Position numbers and translations under genes: made by a program. DNA of 64,000 nucleotides from contig CM043953.1 of NCBI GenBank assembly GCA_014529385.2, positions 74,734,372 to 74,798,371 of the forward strand. Reading direction: 5' to 3'. Below are positions 48,641-61,240 of this stretch, piece by piece. Position 1 is the stretch's first letter. Each line of letters opens with the position of its first letter. Below the pieces are notes generated by a model. It was not told the DNA's origin. It was given only the letters and a program-made list of their open reading frames with translations, and made no database searches. Origin of the DNA: Adiantum capillus-veneris. Lineage: Eukaryota; Streptophyta; Polypodiopsida; Polypodiales; Pteridaceae.

Positions 48641-50895
48641 AATGTGAAGCTAAAAATATCTACCTCACTCTTAATGATTTTGCTATGCGGGACTAAATGT
48701 TACAATGTACATAATGTGATATATGCAAAAACGGATGCCACGTTACAACCGTACCTTGCTAGGTAGGCAAGTCCTGTGACATGGCACTGTTGCATGTTTT
48801 ATCACGTATAAAAATTCCTAATTTTCATTAAAAATGTATAAATGTCAAGTGTTTCAAATTGGCACTCTCATTTTGCCTAGAAGTTCAATGCGAACGATCT
48901 CGACCAAAAATACCATGTTTCATGTGTGCGATCATAAAAGACATATCCAAGGTGCTTGCCAAGTGGTTAAATGAGATTCAACATGCAATTTGTGCCCAAA
49001 GGGATTGCACCACAATTTAACACTAGAATGGTAACCTAACAGGACATAAAAGTGTCCTTTCAGGGTTTTGGGAAAAATTTCCAAAACCATAGTAGATCCA
49101 CTCATTTTGAAAAATCCTTTCATGAGCTTATAGTTCAATAACTACTACATATGGAAAAAATGAGAAACTTGTAATTTTTCTCATCCCTTGGTCACTACAA
49201 GCCTCCAAAGTTGATGGACCAGTGCATTTTGCCCAAAACAGCAATTTCTTACGGTTGATTGCATATAAATAAGACTGGGGATTTTTGTAGGACATGAGAT
49301 AAAATGCCCTATCAACTTCAATGGGTTGGTGACCAAAAAATATGTTTGATTTTACCTCACTAATTTTTTTTTGGTAAAAAAAAAGGTACAAGAAAGTTGC
49401 ATTTTTGTCATTCTGCGGACCTATCATCAAAGTTTCTATAGTCACGCTCAATACAGATACTATATACATGTTTTCTTAGTTTCCTTTGGGCCTTTGGATT
49501 CAAAAGGAGCCATGGAGCATGTCAAAAGGATAATGGATCTCTTACAATTGGAACCTTGGGGGCAATGATAAAGTCCTAAATACAACAAACATGAAAAAAC
49601 TGGGTTTAGCATTATGACCTCTAGAAACCCATAAAAACTACTCAATATCTAGCCAAGTTTGTAGTCTATGATTAGATATGGTTACTAACTACAAAATACA
49701 CACAATTGGCCTAAGAAACTTGCAATATTGAGAAAGCTATACTTGCTACTCTAAAATGTATCGTATTCTTCAGCAATCAAAAAACTCAACCATCATCATA
49801 TACTATGCTATATAGAATATTAGGTCCCCCAAAACTCAAGGAAGATTAGCTTTATGTTATACATTACACTTACACAATCAAAATTTAATTTGGATATCAA
49901 GAAAGCCACAAAAAAAATCATAAAAGTGCTAATTTTGGCCAAAAAACAGGATTATGCAATTCTTATAAATTGGTCATAACTTTCAATTTTAACACTTAGC
50001 TCTCCCTACAAGCATCAAAACATGTTGAGAACTATGAAGGCCTAACCTCTAACCATCTAAACCTCACAAACATGAAGTTTAGAGTGGTATAGTTGCCAAA
50101 AATTGAAAAAAGGCCAAAAACAGGACCCGTTTTTTCACAAAGTTTAGGTTCAAAAATGTTGTGCAAGAGTAAGGTTAATGGTGAGATCGATACTCAAAAA
50201 AAAATGCTATGTTTTTTTCAGCTCATAAGGCAACTTTGTGGATATATAGCACCTAGAAATTCATTTTCATACTCTTCAAATAATTCAAGCAAAATGGTCA
50301 CTTAACAGGACACAAAAGTGTCCAAGGACATAAAAGTGTCCTGTTACCATTCCAGTGTTAAGGGAATTTTCCTAGCTTGGCTGGGAATTTTACGTATAAA
50401 CAGGGACATTTTTGGGCTGAAAAGGTCTAAAAATGGCTAAAAATAGTCCAAAAATAGCAAAAAAGGGCTCAAAATGCCACATTAACGACAATACCATTGT
50501 TTCCCAAGCTGTGTGTGAGTTTCTAGAGCCAAGAATGAGCTCTTTTGAAGAGATAACAAGAAAGATACCACTATTCCAAGCAAGGGTCCTAATACAGTCT
50601 CGTGCTACTTCCACTACATGTTCGAGGCCGTGAGGCTACCAATTAGAGTTTCCCCTCCTCAAAGAACCACTTAATCTTCTCCAATGAATATCTAAAGCTT
50701 CCAATACATGGTCATGATGAAGAATTAAAGCGATTATATAGGGTTTTTATCAGGGAGAAAGAGCACTGCATCTGTGCAATTTAAGTGTGGCTTTTTCTTT
50801 GAATCTTCTACACCTTGCTTGATTCTGTTGCGAACTCCCACAGTCAGAGGCCCGACACTTTCCTAGCTTCACTACACACTTCTTAACACCGTGCT
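48641..50895. mobile_element. 2.25-kb insertion in Element 4 RNase H
   Basis: The RNase H frame stops matching after KAVKMVFHC near 48630 and resumes with KFRHYLLG at about 50896, next in order in this domain. The DNA between is foreign to the element. Exact ends and target duplication could not be fixed. It contains the TTAA-flanked element at 49017-50361. The outer parts (48641-49016 and 50362-50895) hold no coding domain I recognise. Confidence 0.6.
49017..50361. mobile_element. TTAA-flanked inverted-repeat DNA element, 1.34 kb, non-autonomous
   Basis: The left end reads TTAACACTAGAATGGTAAC and the right end is the inverse, GTTACCATTCCAGTGTTAA, one mismatch in 19. Inside both ends is an AACAGGACA motif and a GGACATAAAAGTGTCC block, itself near-palindromic and present twice at the right end. 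TTAA at both limits fits a piggyBac-like 4-bp duplication. The CACTA/CAGTG termini could instead suggest a CACTA relative, but the 3-bp flanks (taa and tta) do not match. There is no transposase frame, so it must have been moved in trans. Confidence 0.6.
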
Positions 50896-52990
50896 ACTAA
50901 ATTCAGACATTATTTGCTAGGCTAATTGTTTCCTTATTACCTGGATCATCAAGATCTCTTATATTTAATAAAAAAGTGTTCATTGAGGGAAGCCTCATCA
51001 GATGGGTGACGTCTCCCCTATAATTTGAGTTTAAGATATTTCACAAGATTGGAAAAACCCATTGTGGTGCACTGAAAAAATCTCATTGACATCGTTGAAG
51101 GATGATCGAGTGGATGATGAGTTATTTGAGACTATGACTCATGACCAACCAAATCTTGAATGGCAAGAAGTTTATTGGTTTTTGTAGCAAGGGAGCCTAC
51201 TAGACAACTAGTTTCACTCCAGAGAGCTTAGAAGTCTGAAATTTACAATAGCTACTATAGAATATCTAAATATAGAATGGGAATCAATGGGGTGCTAAGG
51301 AGATGTGTACCAATTCATTCCAGAATGAAAATCATCATTGAGGCTCATACTATGAGTTCTAAAGGGCATTTCTCCATTATTATCACCCATAGAAAGATCC
51401 TACATGCTAGACTATGGTGACAAAGCATGATGACCGATGTTCAAGCATTTTGTAAAACATGTGATATTTGCCAAAAAATGGGCATACCCACTACAATAGA
51501 TATGACCCCATTAAACACCATTGAGCTCTACAAGTGTTCATGAGTTAGAGATTAGATTTCATGGGACCTTTTAAGAAGATAACACCCAAATAGCAACTAT
51601 ATAGTCATGGAAACATGCTATGTAAGCAAATGGAGTGATACCAAGGCACTCTCAAATAATACATCAAAGTCTAGGGCTTGCTTCATTTATGAATATATCA
51701 TCTCTTGGTATGGCTATCCTCTAGAAATAATTCCAAACCAAAGAGTTCATTTCATCAATGAAATTATTTATATCCTAACTAAGATATTTTTCATAAAGCA
51801 TCAAAAATCAGACCCCTAATATCCTAGGTGCAAGGGCCACATTGAAAGCAGTAATAAGACTATAAAGGAAATTTTGACCAAAATTTTCCCAAAGGAGCCT
51901 CATAACTAGGATGTCAAGCTTTAGACTTCTCTATGGGCATATAGAACAACCTATAAAATCACTATTGGAATGACACCTTTTTTATTGTGTATAGGATAGA
52001 GGTTATATTTCCATTCAAATTCATAGTTCCCACTCTTAGAGTCATTGTTGAGTATAATCTAGAGTATAGCACTACTTGAATAAGATACAAGAGGATTTAC
52101 TAGAGCTGGACAAAATCAAACAACAAATGATGCTAGAACAAGAGATAGTACAACAAAGAAGGAGGTATTGGCATTATAGTAAGTTGAAGGTTCAAGCATA
52201 CTAGGAGGGGGTTTTAGTCTTACTTAATCAATCTAAACTATGAACACATAGATCCTAGGACTCCATATGGAAATTTTACTTGAAAGCCAACCTTCCTATA
52301 AATATATGAAGGCCGGTAGAGATGAGATAATTCAACCCTTCAAACAATGCATATTGCTACAAATATTCTCTATCATAGAGTGCTTGATTTACTAGAAAAC
52401 AATGTAGCAAGTAATAGAGGCAAGATCGCTAGGATGACACTACAAGAGCAAGAACACTCCCTCAAGAGACTATGTGACGTCGTCAAGGTAACAACAAAAA
52501 TGATGTTGGCCAAGAATGATATAGTGATGCAATATATGAAACAATGCTAAACTCACCACATTTAATGTATGCCTTGGCAATGCAAAATACAAAGTGCCAA
52601 GTTTTTACCCAACCATTTATCCAATGTACAATGAACATATTGATAAGATACGTTATGTCAACCTTGTTGACTAGCTCCATGACTGGGATGAGCACACCGA
52701 TACCTTCTGGGTAACTTGGAGCACTATGCTCAACACAATTGAGAAGAAAGAGATTTTCTTTGAGCTCTAGTCAACTTCAGGGATATGATTGGATAGTGGA
52801 AGGATGAGTTGGGATAGATTGTTAAGCACACAAATGGTCTCCTTTAACTATCTATCCAAGCATCTAAAATCCTGAAGAAAGATATACTCAATAAAGCTAT
52901 TCGTGCACCCAGGGATTTCATTGACATTGTTAGGCATTTTCTAGATGAGCATAAATTCACTAACTCATGTCAAAAAGCTTGCCCACTAGC
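50896..52990 (+). pseudogene. Element 4: decayed gypsy, RNase H end, integrase and 3' region
   Basis: RNase H resumes with KFRHYLLG and DHQDLLYLIKK near 50900-50975, then GKTHCGA near 51060. The integrase finger lies near 51330-51470 (SKGHFSII, CKTCDICQK). The core follows with IIPNQRVHFINEI near 51740, a spoiled PQ.NG..E region near 51830, and SLWAYRTTYKITIGMTPF near 51930. After about 52200 only short frames remain; 52347-52550 (LLENNVASNRGKIARM) may be an accessory remnant. No 3' LTR boundary was found. Confidence 0.75.
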
Positions 52991-53049
52991 CTCATGTATA
53001 TATGTGTACATAGCCCTGCAAGTTTTGGAAGTGACCATGTAATAAATCA

Positions 53050-54488
53050 TGTACAAAGGTGTGATTTTGCCAAGTTTAAATGCTGATGTTTTGGGTTGTT
53101 CGAGTCCCAACAATATGGCTTTTAGTAAGTATTTTCAGCCGTGATTTTGTGAATCGGATTTGTACATCATGAGTTATGAGCATTCGAAGAAGGCGGTCTC
53201 AACTTAGAAGGTGATTGCGGGTGCATGCGACAAGGGCAACTTAGAAGGTGATTGCGGGTGCATGCGACAAGGGCAACTGGGCCAACTTGGGGGTCTAAGA
53301 TTAGAAATACTGAAGTTTTTCATTTTTGGAGATAGCCGAGGCGATGGGCTTCAATCCGTGTGTTACCGTCCGTCATTTGGTGAACGGAGCAGCAAGTTAT
53401 GCCTCGGGGAAAGTTGTGCGAGAAGCTAGATTATGATTTGGGAGAAAGCTAGAATGTTGGGGCTTGGGACGAATGAGGAGGAGGTTTCCATGTGGTGGGG
53501 AGATTATCCCACATGAGAAGAGGAAAAGGGAAAGTGGGGGGTATATAGGGCACATTGGGTGCCCACTATAGGGTATCAAAGGTGAGAGGAGCTCTCTCAA
53601 GGCTTGGCTATGGGGGCTTGTGGGCTCATGGGGAGGGAGATAGCGCATTTTTAATTCCATACCGAGCTGGCCAGGCACCTAGGCATCCTTTTTGGTCCAT
53701 CGGCCACTTGTCCCACCTCATTCCTTGGTCAAAGGGTCATCAACAGCTCATATTTCACCCAGAAAAGGCCAAAATTGGACCAATTAAAAGGTGCCGTGAG
53801 AGAGATCCTTATCGACAAGAAGAAAGAGAAAAATCTTGGGGATAAAAGATAATAAATCCCCCATTTTAATAGCTACAACATGTGCACCACTTCTAGAGAG
53901 CTCATTTTGAGCAAGAAAGATTTTCACCCCTGACTTCGAGCGGCCATAGCTCTTTTATCCTTCATCTGTTTTTTTGTCTATGGATACTCTATGGACATCT
54001 CCACAAGATGAGATTTGTGATGATGTCCCTTGTTTATCCTAATTTTAATTATGTTCCATGCTTGAAGGGTTTTTCATAAATCTCTACAGGTGTTTACCAA
54101 AGGTGTTTTTGGCTGTGCAATAGTTCTTCCTTTGGACGGTGTGGCTCGTGCAAGGCTATACAGGCAATCCTTTTTCCTTCTCGTTTTCATGCTAACATTG
54201 TTTTGGTGCCCCCACTGATGAGCAATTGCTCCCATGCTCCAATTCTTGTGAAATATGTCTATTTTGTGTAGGCAGAGAATGTAAAGGGGATGTGGGTCCT
54301 TATGGACAACTGCCTATATATGTGAAAATTGTGGACAACACTTGAGATGGTCGTATAATTGGATTACAGCCTTTGGAGGGTCTTGAGGTTTTGTGAAGCC
54401 AAACACTAGGGGTTGGGTTATTGAAGCAACCCATCGAAATCTCTTGAGCTTTTGACATCACATGTAAGTGTTTTTGTGGAAATCAAAC
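53050..54488 (+). other. Probable leader/LTR region of Element 5
   Basis: About 1.4 kb before the Element 5 gag ATG with no coding content. It probably includes its 5' LTR and leader, but with no partner LTR in view I cannot set the ends. Confidence 0.35.
53201..53274. repeat. 37-bp exact tandem duplication
   Basis: Two adjacent identical 37-bp units, each beginning aacttagaaggtgattgc and ending gcgacaagggc. Confidence 0.9.
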
Positions 54489-56090
54489 ATGGCGGATGAG
54501 TTCCCATAGTTTCATGGATTGCCTAATGAGAATGGGTAGACTTTTATTTAAAAATTGGAAGTCAATTGCTTATTGCAAAATATACTAGACCAAGCTATAT
54601 TGTTGCGGCTGGTGCAATACAATTTATAAGACGAGGCAAAAGTCTACTTATACAAGCATGAAGAGTTGGTGCATGCACAAACTCTAGGGGTGGTTTTGGA
54701 CTACAATCATGTGAAGCAAGCTTTCCTCACACAATACAAATCCATCGAAGTTCCTGATGAAGTTTGGCATGAAATTTTGGGATACACTCAAAAGGGTAAT
54801 TAGAGTGTTGATGATTTTGTCATGCAGTTCACCCGTTTATGGGATAAATGGGCCCAAAATTTGGGAAATGAATCCCTCCATCCATGTCATAGAAGGGGAC
54901 CTCTTCTTCCTTGAAAACTTAAAAGAAAGTCCGAAGTTCAAAGTTGAGCTAAAAAGGCCCGCCACCTTTAAGGAGGCAGTCGCTATTGCCAAAGAGAAAG
55001 AATGGAAGGGTCGGGCTTAATGAGTATGGAAAATTTGTCCCTGTGCAAAGTAATGGTGGCCAAAAGGAGGAAAATCAGGTAGAAGTTGAAGGCCAACCTG
55101 CTCAAAGGGCGACTAGTATTGAACAGTTATAGCAAAATGTGCAAGACATGATGACCATGATGTAGGAATTGCAACTTAGTGTTCTTAGAGGCAGAGGCGG
55201 TCGTGGTAGAGGGATGGCTCACGCATGTGAAGCTCAGCTTAATGCTAATGTGGGTCATGGACAAGGAAGTTTTCAACTGCATAGAAGATTCATCCCTACC
55301 TGTTATAATTGTGGTGAACTTGGTCATACCAATACTTATTGTTCAAAGCCAACAAGGATGGGAGGTATATGTTTCCACTAACCAAGAAAATTCCTAATAG
55401 GGCTTATGATTATGCATTGGATATATGAGGAAAATTAGGCCTCATCCTCTGGTAGTCATGTGGGTATTGTGCGAGTTGAAAAGAAAGAAGCAAATGCGCT
55501 GCCCGTTGGCAAAAGAGAGAGGCAAGGCTATGATGTGCCAGGTCCTAGCAAAAAGAAAGGGAAAGAGAAAGATGGTGAAGATGCAAAGTAAGAGAAGACC
55601 TCGTAGAAGGTTTGAAGTGGCAGATTTACCTTTGGGAGAAGGCCAAACAACTTACATTTTAAAGGAGGACCTGATTGGGAGGAAAGTAGATTGTACTTTT
55701 GGACAATTGATGAATATGGTGCCCAAAATCAAGAGGCAGTGGAAGTCATTAGTGAATCCCAAAAAAGACACGAAGCATGGACAAGTGAGAGTGTTGGTTG
55801 TGGGTGTTACCCAACATTTGTCCTGTGGTGGTGAATGCTTGGCACAAATGTGTGGGTATGGGAGAGGCCTATATTGATGGAGGTGCCTCAAGTTTGTGTT
55901 ATCACACAGTCATGTGTCAAGAGACTGGGTCTCATTAAATGCGTGAGCTCGGGGTTTTGGATTCGACTAGCAAACCATGCCAAATTGAAGTGTTTGGGGA
56001 TGATTAAGAATTTGGAAGTTGAAGTTTTTAACGTTGTCGAGAAATTTGCAGTCTTGCAAGGAAAGCGCCGAGCTTTTGGCTGTGAGAGTT
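54489..56090 (+). pseudogene. Element 5: decayed gypsy gag and protease
   Basis: The ATG at 54489 gives MADEFP, then a stop. Further frames carry Gag-like KQAFLTQYKSIEVPDEVW and SVDDFVMQFTRLWDKW. A zinc knuckle, CYNCGELGHTNTYC, lies near 55300. A retropepsin start, YIDGGAS, lies near 55870, followed in another frame by SCVKRLGLIKCVSSGF. Several stops and shifts separate the parts. Reverse transcriptase is missing: the sequence after 56090 does not continue pol. This short-knuckle Gag differs from those of Elements 1-4. Confidence 0.7.
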
Positions 56091-58149
56091 TGTGAGAGAA
56101 CTATAAAAACCATATGAAGGAGTTAAACCATAGATGCCATGAAGTTTAGGGTTTGGAAGGAAGTGCAATTAAACAAGCCCCACTCTTTCTCCCTTGCACT
56201 CACACACTCAAAGAAAGAACACAGAAGAGAATATCAAAACAACACAAACATGAAAACATCAAGGCTATGGTCACATCGTATCATGGGTAATATAAAAGGG
56301 TTAATAGATAAGTTAATGGCCTTCAATTTTTTCCGACCAAATAGGCTACAAATTGCTCTTTGGACTTGTAGTTTTGTGCTTACCATCATATATATGTTTT
56401 GTCTAGTGATTGGGATTAATTGTGTGTACAAATCTTCTTGGTTCATAGCAAGATAACTACACTTATGTCAAAAGAAAATTTATAGTCTATAAGAGGTAGT
56501 ATGATGGGATCCGGGGAAAGAAGTATTTCATTGAGCCTACATTAATTTTAACTGATCGCACAGAGTGGAAGTGATAGAAATTCTCATCATGTGTATTATT
56601 CATCTAGGATAGTATGTGAGAAATGTAGATATGAGAGAAGTGACGAGATGAGAAGTTTCCCTCAAAAAACCTATTCTTGCGCGTAGGCAATAAGGATACT
56701 GCGGGGAGAGATGTACCTGTAGCAAGGAGAACCTATAATTTATAGAGAGAATGAATTTCTAGAGTGAGAGAGATTGGTTTGGTTAGAGAGGGAGATGAAA
56801 TTAGATATATATGTTGGATTAAAGATATAAGGTTGAATTAGAGATGAAAAAGAAAACAACAAGAAACCAACAAAATATCAAATCTTGCTTGACCAACTCT
56901 TTGGGAGTTGTTCACCATTATGATGGAGAGAGAAGAAGAGGGGAGACTTCAGCTTTGATTGGTGCACCAAGTTCAAGATGTTCTTTGATTATAGTTGATC
57001 TTCCAAGGATAGTCTACAAGTATGGCTAGTTTTCCTCTCGGAGCAAGTATAGGCTTAGGCTTATGTTGATGGCTAAGTACAATTAAGAAACAATCCTCTC
57101 ACTCACTCATGGATCATCTCATGAATTTCTTGAATAGTTTCCAAGGAAGAAGAGGTCCCCTTTTATAGGTGAAGGGAACCCCCAAGGGTTTACACAATAA
57201 GAGAAGAGCCAGTGTGAACAAAAACTGGAAAAGTTGGAAATGAGCTATCCTTGCATGATGTGGGCAGACTAGGGTCCAGTATTTTGATAATATCTCCGCA
57301 AGCGTGTCTCCAAATTAAAAAGTTAAAATATGGACAGAAAATTCAACTCATTAGATACTCATATTCTATATACTTTTTCCAATTCGGATTGGAACCTTGT
57401 GTTAAAAAATCATCAAAATAGGGTACAATTTTGGCAGCAAAAGTCTTCTTATGGTCCCCTTAGCATAAACTTTTATTTGATTCCAATGGACACCTCATGC
57501 CATATGAAAGCATGACATTGCTCCTTGACAAATTTTTGTAATCATGCTTGCAATAATGCATTAAAATAGGGGTATCTTTGAGAATCATGAAAGCTAGTGT
57601 CCCACTAGGATTTGATTCCTTCCTAGTAGCTATTTAAAAAAAATAATAATAAAAATAAAAATATATATATATATATTGGAAGTTACCCTAGACATAGGAT
57701 CTAGCTAGGGTGTGAGATAATAATGAGATAGTAGAAAGAAAGAATCAATGTTTTCTGCCCCAAGTTAAAGAGGCGGAGCTATTGACGCTTTTCCCATAGT
57801 ACTTTTTGATGGTAAAGTAAGAATATGTTACCCTTGAGATAATAGGATGAGATAGAAATCTTATTAATATACTTAGATATGCATATGTGCATTATAGAAA
57901 ATATAATTATGTATCTAAAAAGTGACAAGATAACTCTTGTAGCATGCTTTCCCACTATGTGCGTGTCAAAGCACGACATCTACCCCCTCTAAACCTGCAC
58001 ATCCTCCGGTACGTGCCACATTGTCTCTTTGTAAGATCAGCCCTCTTGTACATGTTTCTTGCTTTCTTTTTCATTGGATGGTTCCAAAGCTTTATCTTCA
58101 CTTTGATCTTCACCTGTCTCTTCTCTTAAACATTTTGATCCTTTTTCCT
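56091..58149. other. Noncoding stretch between Elements 5 and 6, possible minus-strand LTR
   Basis: No domain found. On the minus strand CCTATAAAAGGGGACC at about 57155-57169 looks like a strong TATA box, so part of this stretch may be the 3' LTR of Element 6. A TA-rich run occurs at 57650-57677. LTR ends could not be set. Confidence 0.35.
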
Positions 58150-60321
58150 GCAATGGGAATCTTTACTTATGTACCATCTAGTTCATACAAGTTGTAAGTA
58201 GCATTTTCATGCACATGTTTTACAACATACAGTCCAAACCATATTTTTGAGAACTTACGCATGACTGTGTGCTGGTTATCAAGGCTACTATCATACACTA
58301 AAACCCAGTCACCTTTATTAATTTCTTTGCTCCTAAGCCGATGTCGCTTATCAAAGTAGTCCTTGTTTTTTAGCCTTGCATTTTTGAGTCGTTCTTTTGT
58401 AGCCTCAATGTCTCCAGGTCTTCTCTCTAGTTGCCTTATGCGCAATGCAAGGAGACCTTCCCTGCTAAGCCCCTCTTACCAAGGTAGTACATTCCATGTG
58501 GAAATTGTATCTTCAATCAATATCAATGGCTTTTGACCATACATTAGCTCCGCAGGCATGTAGCCAAATTTACTGAGCTATGTGTTGTACGATCAGCCCA
58601 TAAAGCATATGGTAACAATTTTGGCCATTCACCAACTCTTCCTTCGCAAACCTTGTCCAAAGCTTTGATGATAGGTGGATGCCCTCTTTCACTCTTTCCA
58701 TTGTCTTTAGGGTTGTAAGCTGTAGTAAGAGAAATCTTAATTCCTACTTTGGAAAAGAACTCCCTTGCTTCCTCGGCATCCAACTCACCTCTGTCTGCAA
58801 TGATATTTCCCACACAACCATAACGTCAAATCACCTTATCAAGAAGGAATCTGCACACAACTTCCGTGGTTTTAGCTCTTAATGCTGGCCCTTCAACCTG
58901 GTTAGTTAGATCCTCTCGTCATCTGCCAGAGTCCTAAAGGCATTGTGACTAGATCCACAACCCATTTATAGTGCATGGATAGTGGATATGTAGGGTGAAA
59001 TCTATCACAATGTCGGACATTTGAATACATTGACAAGCTACACACGACTCTAAAAACTGAGATACATCTTTATACATACCCTTCCATAGTATTTTTCTTT
59101 CAACTTGGAGAAGGTTGCCCACACACCCCTGTGTCTAGCCCATAGACTCTCATGAAACTCTTGCATGAGCTTTACTTGAGTCTATTTTTTACATATAACC
59201 CGTTGTGATGTAGCACCCTTTTGTTTAGGATGCTTCCACAAGTAACCATCCCTCAAAAAGTACCCATATGCTTTCCTGCGTATCCTCTTGAATTCTTGTT
59301 CATACCAATCATCTTGTTTTGTTAGAGTACTCAAGTAGCTTCCAATAAGAAGCCAATCACCTTCATAAATATCTTTCAAGAACAATTCAAGTGAATTAGT
59401 CATGCATAGATTGTTACCTTTGACATGAGAGGTAGAATAGAACTTTGTGCCTACATCATCTCCCTCGTCAATCATTTGTGACTCATCTTCATACCTTGCC
59501 CGTGATAGCATATCTGCCACTGTATTGTCTTTACCTGCAATGTGCTTAAACTTGGGATTTAAGGACTTGATGTAGGCAATCCACTACAACATAGCAATGT
59601 CTGGCGTTGAGCAGCTTGTAATCATCCCAAGAAGTGGTAGACAATCTGTCTCTACAACCACACATGCACCAATTAGGTACTCTTTTCCATTTTCCAAGGC
59701 TGCAACCATACCCCATAACTCTCTTTTTATCTGTGAATAGTTTCTTTGGCGAGCACTTAGTAACTTTGCTCCAAATCTCACCACATACCTGTGTCCTTCT
59801 TTGTCATCTTGCCCTATTGCCCATCCAATCCCTACAGGACTGGTGTCTACTGTCACAATTACTAGCCTTTGACACTCATAGTCTACCTTTCTCAAAGTTG
59901 GTGCTGACTGGAGCAACTTCTTGAGCTTTCTCATGGCTTTTACATGTGCCTCTGTCCATTTGAACTTCTGATTCAGTCTAAGAAATTGATAAAGAGGATC
60001 AGCTACATGTGCATAATACGGAATCCAAATAACATAAAAGACACATGCTCCCAGAAACCTTCTAACCTTAGTGATGCTAGTGCATGTTTCTTTCATTCTT
60101 TGGATGGAATCTACCTTTGTTGAACAAGGTTTCCTACCATATGTCCCGCACATGTGCCCCACAATGAGAACTTCATTGGCACCAAACATAGACTTTTTCC
60201 CTGACAATGTAAGATTCACTTCCTCCAACCTAGATAGAATTTTATCACAATCATTTATGTGATTTACCACAAACCTATGACATCCCCTAATAGACAAAGC
60301 TTCACCTTTCTCACCTTCTTC
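58150..60321 (-). pseudogene. Element 6: decayed gypsy, RT C-terminus, RNase H and integrase
   Basis: The minus-strand frame from 60321 contains the RT thumb/connection (RLEEVNLTLSGKKSMFG, RFLGACVFYVIWIPYYAHVADPLY), then RNase H (VTVDTSPVGIGWAIGQDD, RNYSQIKRELWGMVAALEN, VETDCLPLLGMI). After a break, MADMLSRARYEDESQ marks the RNase H-integrase linker at 59520. Integrase pieces follow at 58813 (IADRGELDAEEAREFF, YNPKDNGKSERGH) and 58445. The RT fingers and palm are absent because the CACTA element cuts in at 60322. The TVDTS and NPKDNGKSERGH motifs set it apart from the other gypsy families here. Confidence 0.8.
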
Positions 60322-60373
60322 CACTACAAGAGGGCACTTGAATTCCGGCGCCACATTACCGGTGTCACTAGTG

Positions 60374-60497
60374 GGCGTCGGTATATGTGTGCATATCTAT
60401 GGAGGGAGCTAAGGTTTTTGAAAACTTTGATTTTCAAATTTCCGATGCTTCTTCCGGCGTCTATTTCGACGTCAGCGCGAGTACACATACCGACGCC
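60374..60497. repeat. CACTA sub-terminal inverted repeats
   Basis: GGCGTCGGTATATGTGT is answered by ACACATACCGACGCC on the other side of about 90 bp, with extra CGACG-type words between and after. Such motifs serve as transposase binding sites in known CACTA elements. Confidence 0.65.
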
Positions 60498-60666
60498 TGT
60501 TCCGACGGATGTACCGACAAATCAAAACCGCATGCTTTCTCTGCACATTTCTCTTAGTTGTTGCACATTTTCTCAAGCTCTCCTCTTCCCCATTTCTCAC
60601 AGATCTGGTGCGATACAAGCCGTCGGAGGTGCTAATCTTGCTTGTGGGTTAGCACATACCACTAAG

Positions 60667-60735
60667 GTAAAATTGTTTTCAAGCTTACTTGTAGATTTAG
60701 GGTTTAACTTTGTGTTTGTGTGTGTGTCTTTGCAG
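60667..60735 (+). other. Possible small leader intron in the CACTA element
   Basis: gtaaaattgttttc opens and gtctttgcag closes a 69-bp T-rich stretch downstream of the sub-terminal repeats. It fits a plant intron in the transposase leader. Inference only. Confidence 0.3.
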
Positions 60736-61021
60736 GTTCTAGGACTTTTACAACAACCTTCATTGCTCAAATAGGACGAATGTGAGTGTGAGTGCTCAAA
60801 CCTTTAAATGCATATTAAGTTTAATTAAATTACTTTGCATATTAAGAAAACAAAATTTCATGCTTTAAACTTTCAATGCTTTAAAAGAAATTAGGATTTG
60901 ATATGTGAAATTTCATTTTAAATCATGAAATTTTTTTTGTTTAAGTTTATGAAAAATCCTTGTTTTGAAGAAATGTTTTATTGAATTATGTCATTTTTCA
61001 AATTATGCAGTTGATGTGGTT

Positions 61022-61240
61022 TATGTTTTAGGTTAAGTTTAGGTTATAAGTTAAGCTAAATTAGGTTAGGTTACGTTAAGTTAAGCTACATTGTTAGGTT
61101 AGGTTAAGTTATCTTATACGTTAGGTTAGATTAAGTTAAGATACGTTAGGTTAAGTTATATTAGGTTAGGTTAGGTTAAGCTACGTTAGGTTAGGTTATT
61201 TTATATGTTATGCTAGGTTAAGTTAGGTTAAGCTACGTTC
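61022..61240. repeat. AGGTT-rich degenerate pentamer array 1
   Basis: Many copies of ttaggttaggtta-like words with interspersed ttaag and ttacg variants. Similar tracts follow the palindrome array at about 62273-62350, 62408-62500 and 62583-62660. The register is irregular and the unit is not the plant telomere heptamer. Confidence 0.8.

Noticed and set aside
49017..50361. Calling the TTAA element a CACTA transposon
   Set aside because: Although the left end reads CACTA, the 3-bp flanks do not match, the right end reads CAGTG, and the matching flank is TTAA.
61022..61240. Telomere or interstitial telomere track
   Set aside because: The unit is an irregular AGGTT pentamer, not the plant heptamer, and lies inside a CACTA element.
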